The notes under the pieces were generated by a model. The model did not search any database and had not been told where the DNA came from. It was given only the letters and a program-made list of their open reading frames with translations. Shown here piece by piece: positions 62,849 to 64,000 of a DNA stretch of 64,000 nucleotides. A program made the translations under genes and the position numbers. How positions within the stretch are numbered: position 1 is the first letter of the stretch; each line of letters opens with the position of its first letter. The stretch is from Xiphias gladius (Eukaryota > Chordata > Actinopteri > Istiophoriformes > Xiphiidae): positions 6,233,031-6,297,030 of the forward strand of contig NC_053402.1 in assembly GCF_016859285.1 (NCBI RefSeq), written 5' to 3'.

Positions 62849-63339
62849 GGCTGGCTCAGGCTTGTCTTGAACATCCCCTTGTTATGCTGCTATAGGCCTA
62901 GACTTGCCATCATGCACTGAGCTCTTCTCTCCTCCTCTCCCTCTCCATCTGTACACATTCATATCCCATCAATGCCTCTATTAACTTTGCCTCTTCTCTC
63001 TTCCGTAGTTTTGTGCTCTCTCTTTTCTCTCCTCTCTCCTCCTGTCGCATTCTGCAGGTATTTCCTGTCGCTTTCTGCTGCAAACCCCCTACTGCCCCCA
63101 TGATCCTGCTCAGCACACACTGCTTCAATTATTATGATTATGATTACTATTATATTTAGTCTTATTAGTATTATTATTTACCCTATTATTGTAATTATTA
63201 GTTTTATTATGTGTCATTATTATTATACATCTTTATGTGGTACCTGTATTGTTCTATGTTCTTTCTTTCCTTTTTTAAACAGTTTATTCCTTTTTGTTTT
63301 ACACCTGTGACATGATCTTTATAAAAAAAAAAAAAAAAG

Positions 63340-64000
63340 AGTGAACAAAGAGAAGTTTTTTTATAAGCCAATAAATACTATCCATTCAATTTTAAGTTGC
63401 TAAGAGAGGGGATATTGCAGAGTGTAAGGAGAAGGAGGGAGAGTGTGGTTTGAGGAAGTCAATGAGACACCTGTTTCTGTGATATGTATGCCCCTGAGCA
63501 AGGCTCTTGATTCCCAGATGTTCCAAGGGGACTTGAGTGATTAAACTTTTGTGATTTTACTAAGTGTGTCTGTTCCTTGTATAACTCACCCTCTTTGCAA
63601 ATACTCCCTGGAGCTTTGACTGTAAGTAAGTATGATCATTATCAACTATCTCATAACATTGTTGGCATCAATTGATGTCAGTTAAATGATTACATCGAAA
63701 CTCCTCATTAGGCTTCAGTCAAGCCATTTCAGCACTAGTTACATCCAGGCTTCACAAGACTGAACCAAACTGTTAAATACAATTAAGTTAAAAAAAAAAC
63801 AAAAAAAAAATATTTTAAATATTTTCAGTATTCATCAGAAAATTAGACATCTTCCAAATTCTAACCACACTAATCAAACATGTTGCAAAATAAAAGTATT
63901 TGAAAAGTACTTCTTGAAAAGTATTTTCCAACCAGTCAGAAGAAAAGTTAAAGCCACCTAGTGAGTCATTACAATGTGTCAATCAAATAAAGGTGCGTTC
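63340..64000. other. intergenic DNA to the window end
   Basis: AT-rich flank after the LINE. A-rich patch at 63790-63810. No gene seen. Confidence 0.5.

Larger units (their letters stand above)
59010..63338 (+). mobile_element. L2-type non-LTR retrotransposon (LINE), degenerate but near full length
   Basis: A 4.3 kb + strand element: an esterase-domain first ORF (59251-60132), an endonuclease plus reverse-transcriptase ORF (about 60340-62848), a pyrimidine-rich then AT-rich 3' region, and a terminal A16 at 63323-63338. Both ORFs are broken by frameshifts and stops. The domain order and motif wording are those of the L2 group within the CR1 superfamily, common in fish. The 5' boundary is estimated. 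Confidence 0.85.

Overview
This 64 kb window looks like genomic DNA from a ray-finned fish, most likely a percomorph-type teleost. The evidence is the mix of decayed Tc1-type transposons, an L2-type LINE whose first ORF carries an esterase-like domain, a tRNA-derived SINE, several palindromic dispersed repeats I recognise from fish genomes, long GT/GA/GATA microsatellites, and a tandem pair of NFIL3-family bZIP genes. It is AT-rich and gene-poor. I can support only two protein-coding host genes. Both are on the + strand and both have the whole coding region in one exon: an NFIL3-like gene (17248-18468, 406 aa) and nfil3 itself (31569-33440, 623 aa). No splice site or transcript can be proven here, so 5' exons and promoters are inferences.

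Layout: 1-15.6 kb is intergenic DNA full of repeats: a SINE, a dead Tc1 element (3.0-4.5 kb), two 239-bp inverted copies of one sequence that are identical by base-by-base reading (6.4 and 9.8-10.1 kb), palindromic repeats, and a three-level transposon nest (11.3-14.0 kb: a Tc1 deletion derivative inside a hAT-like element inside another Tc1). The NFIL3-like gene occupies about 15.6-18.7 kb, with a GC-box/CCAAT-containing candidate promoter. The nfil3 locus runs from a candidate promoter/first exon near 23.9-24.4 kb, through a long presumed first intron, to the coding exon at 31.5-33.4 kb and a long 3' UTR. The remainder (36-64 kb) is intergenic with microsatellites, a LINE reverse-transcriptase fragment (54.6-54.8 kb), a CRE+E2F motif pair (57.4 kb) and a 4.3 kb degenerate L2 LINE (about 59.0-63.3 kb).

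How the genes may work together: NFIL3 (E4BP4) proteins are bZIP repressors that bind TTATGYAA D-boxes and act in circadian output and immune-cell development. The presumed nfil3 first intron holds four perfect matches to the ROR/REV-ERB element WAWNTRGGTCA, four CACGTG E-boxes and three perfect RTTATGYAAY D-boxes, with two D-boxes, a CCAAT box and one RORE packed into 180 bp at 26.36-26.53 kb. Other perfect D-boxes lie 190 bp upstream of the NFIL3-like start codon and about 430 bp upstream of the presumed nfil3 splice donor. This is what one would expect of a clock-controlled, auto- and cross-repressing tandem pair, but it is inference from motifs. I found no clearly undescribed biological system. 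The most interesting items are this clock-motif concentration, the complementary loss of conserved protein segments between the paralogs, and the identical inverted repeat.
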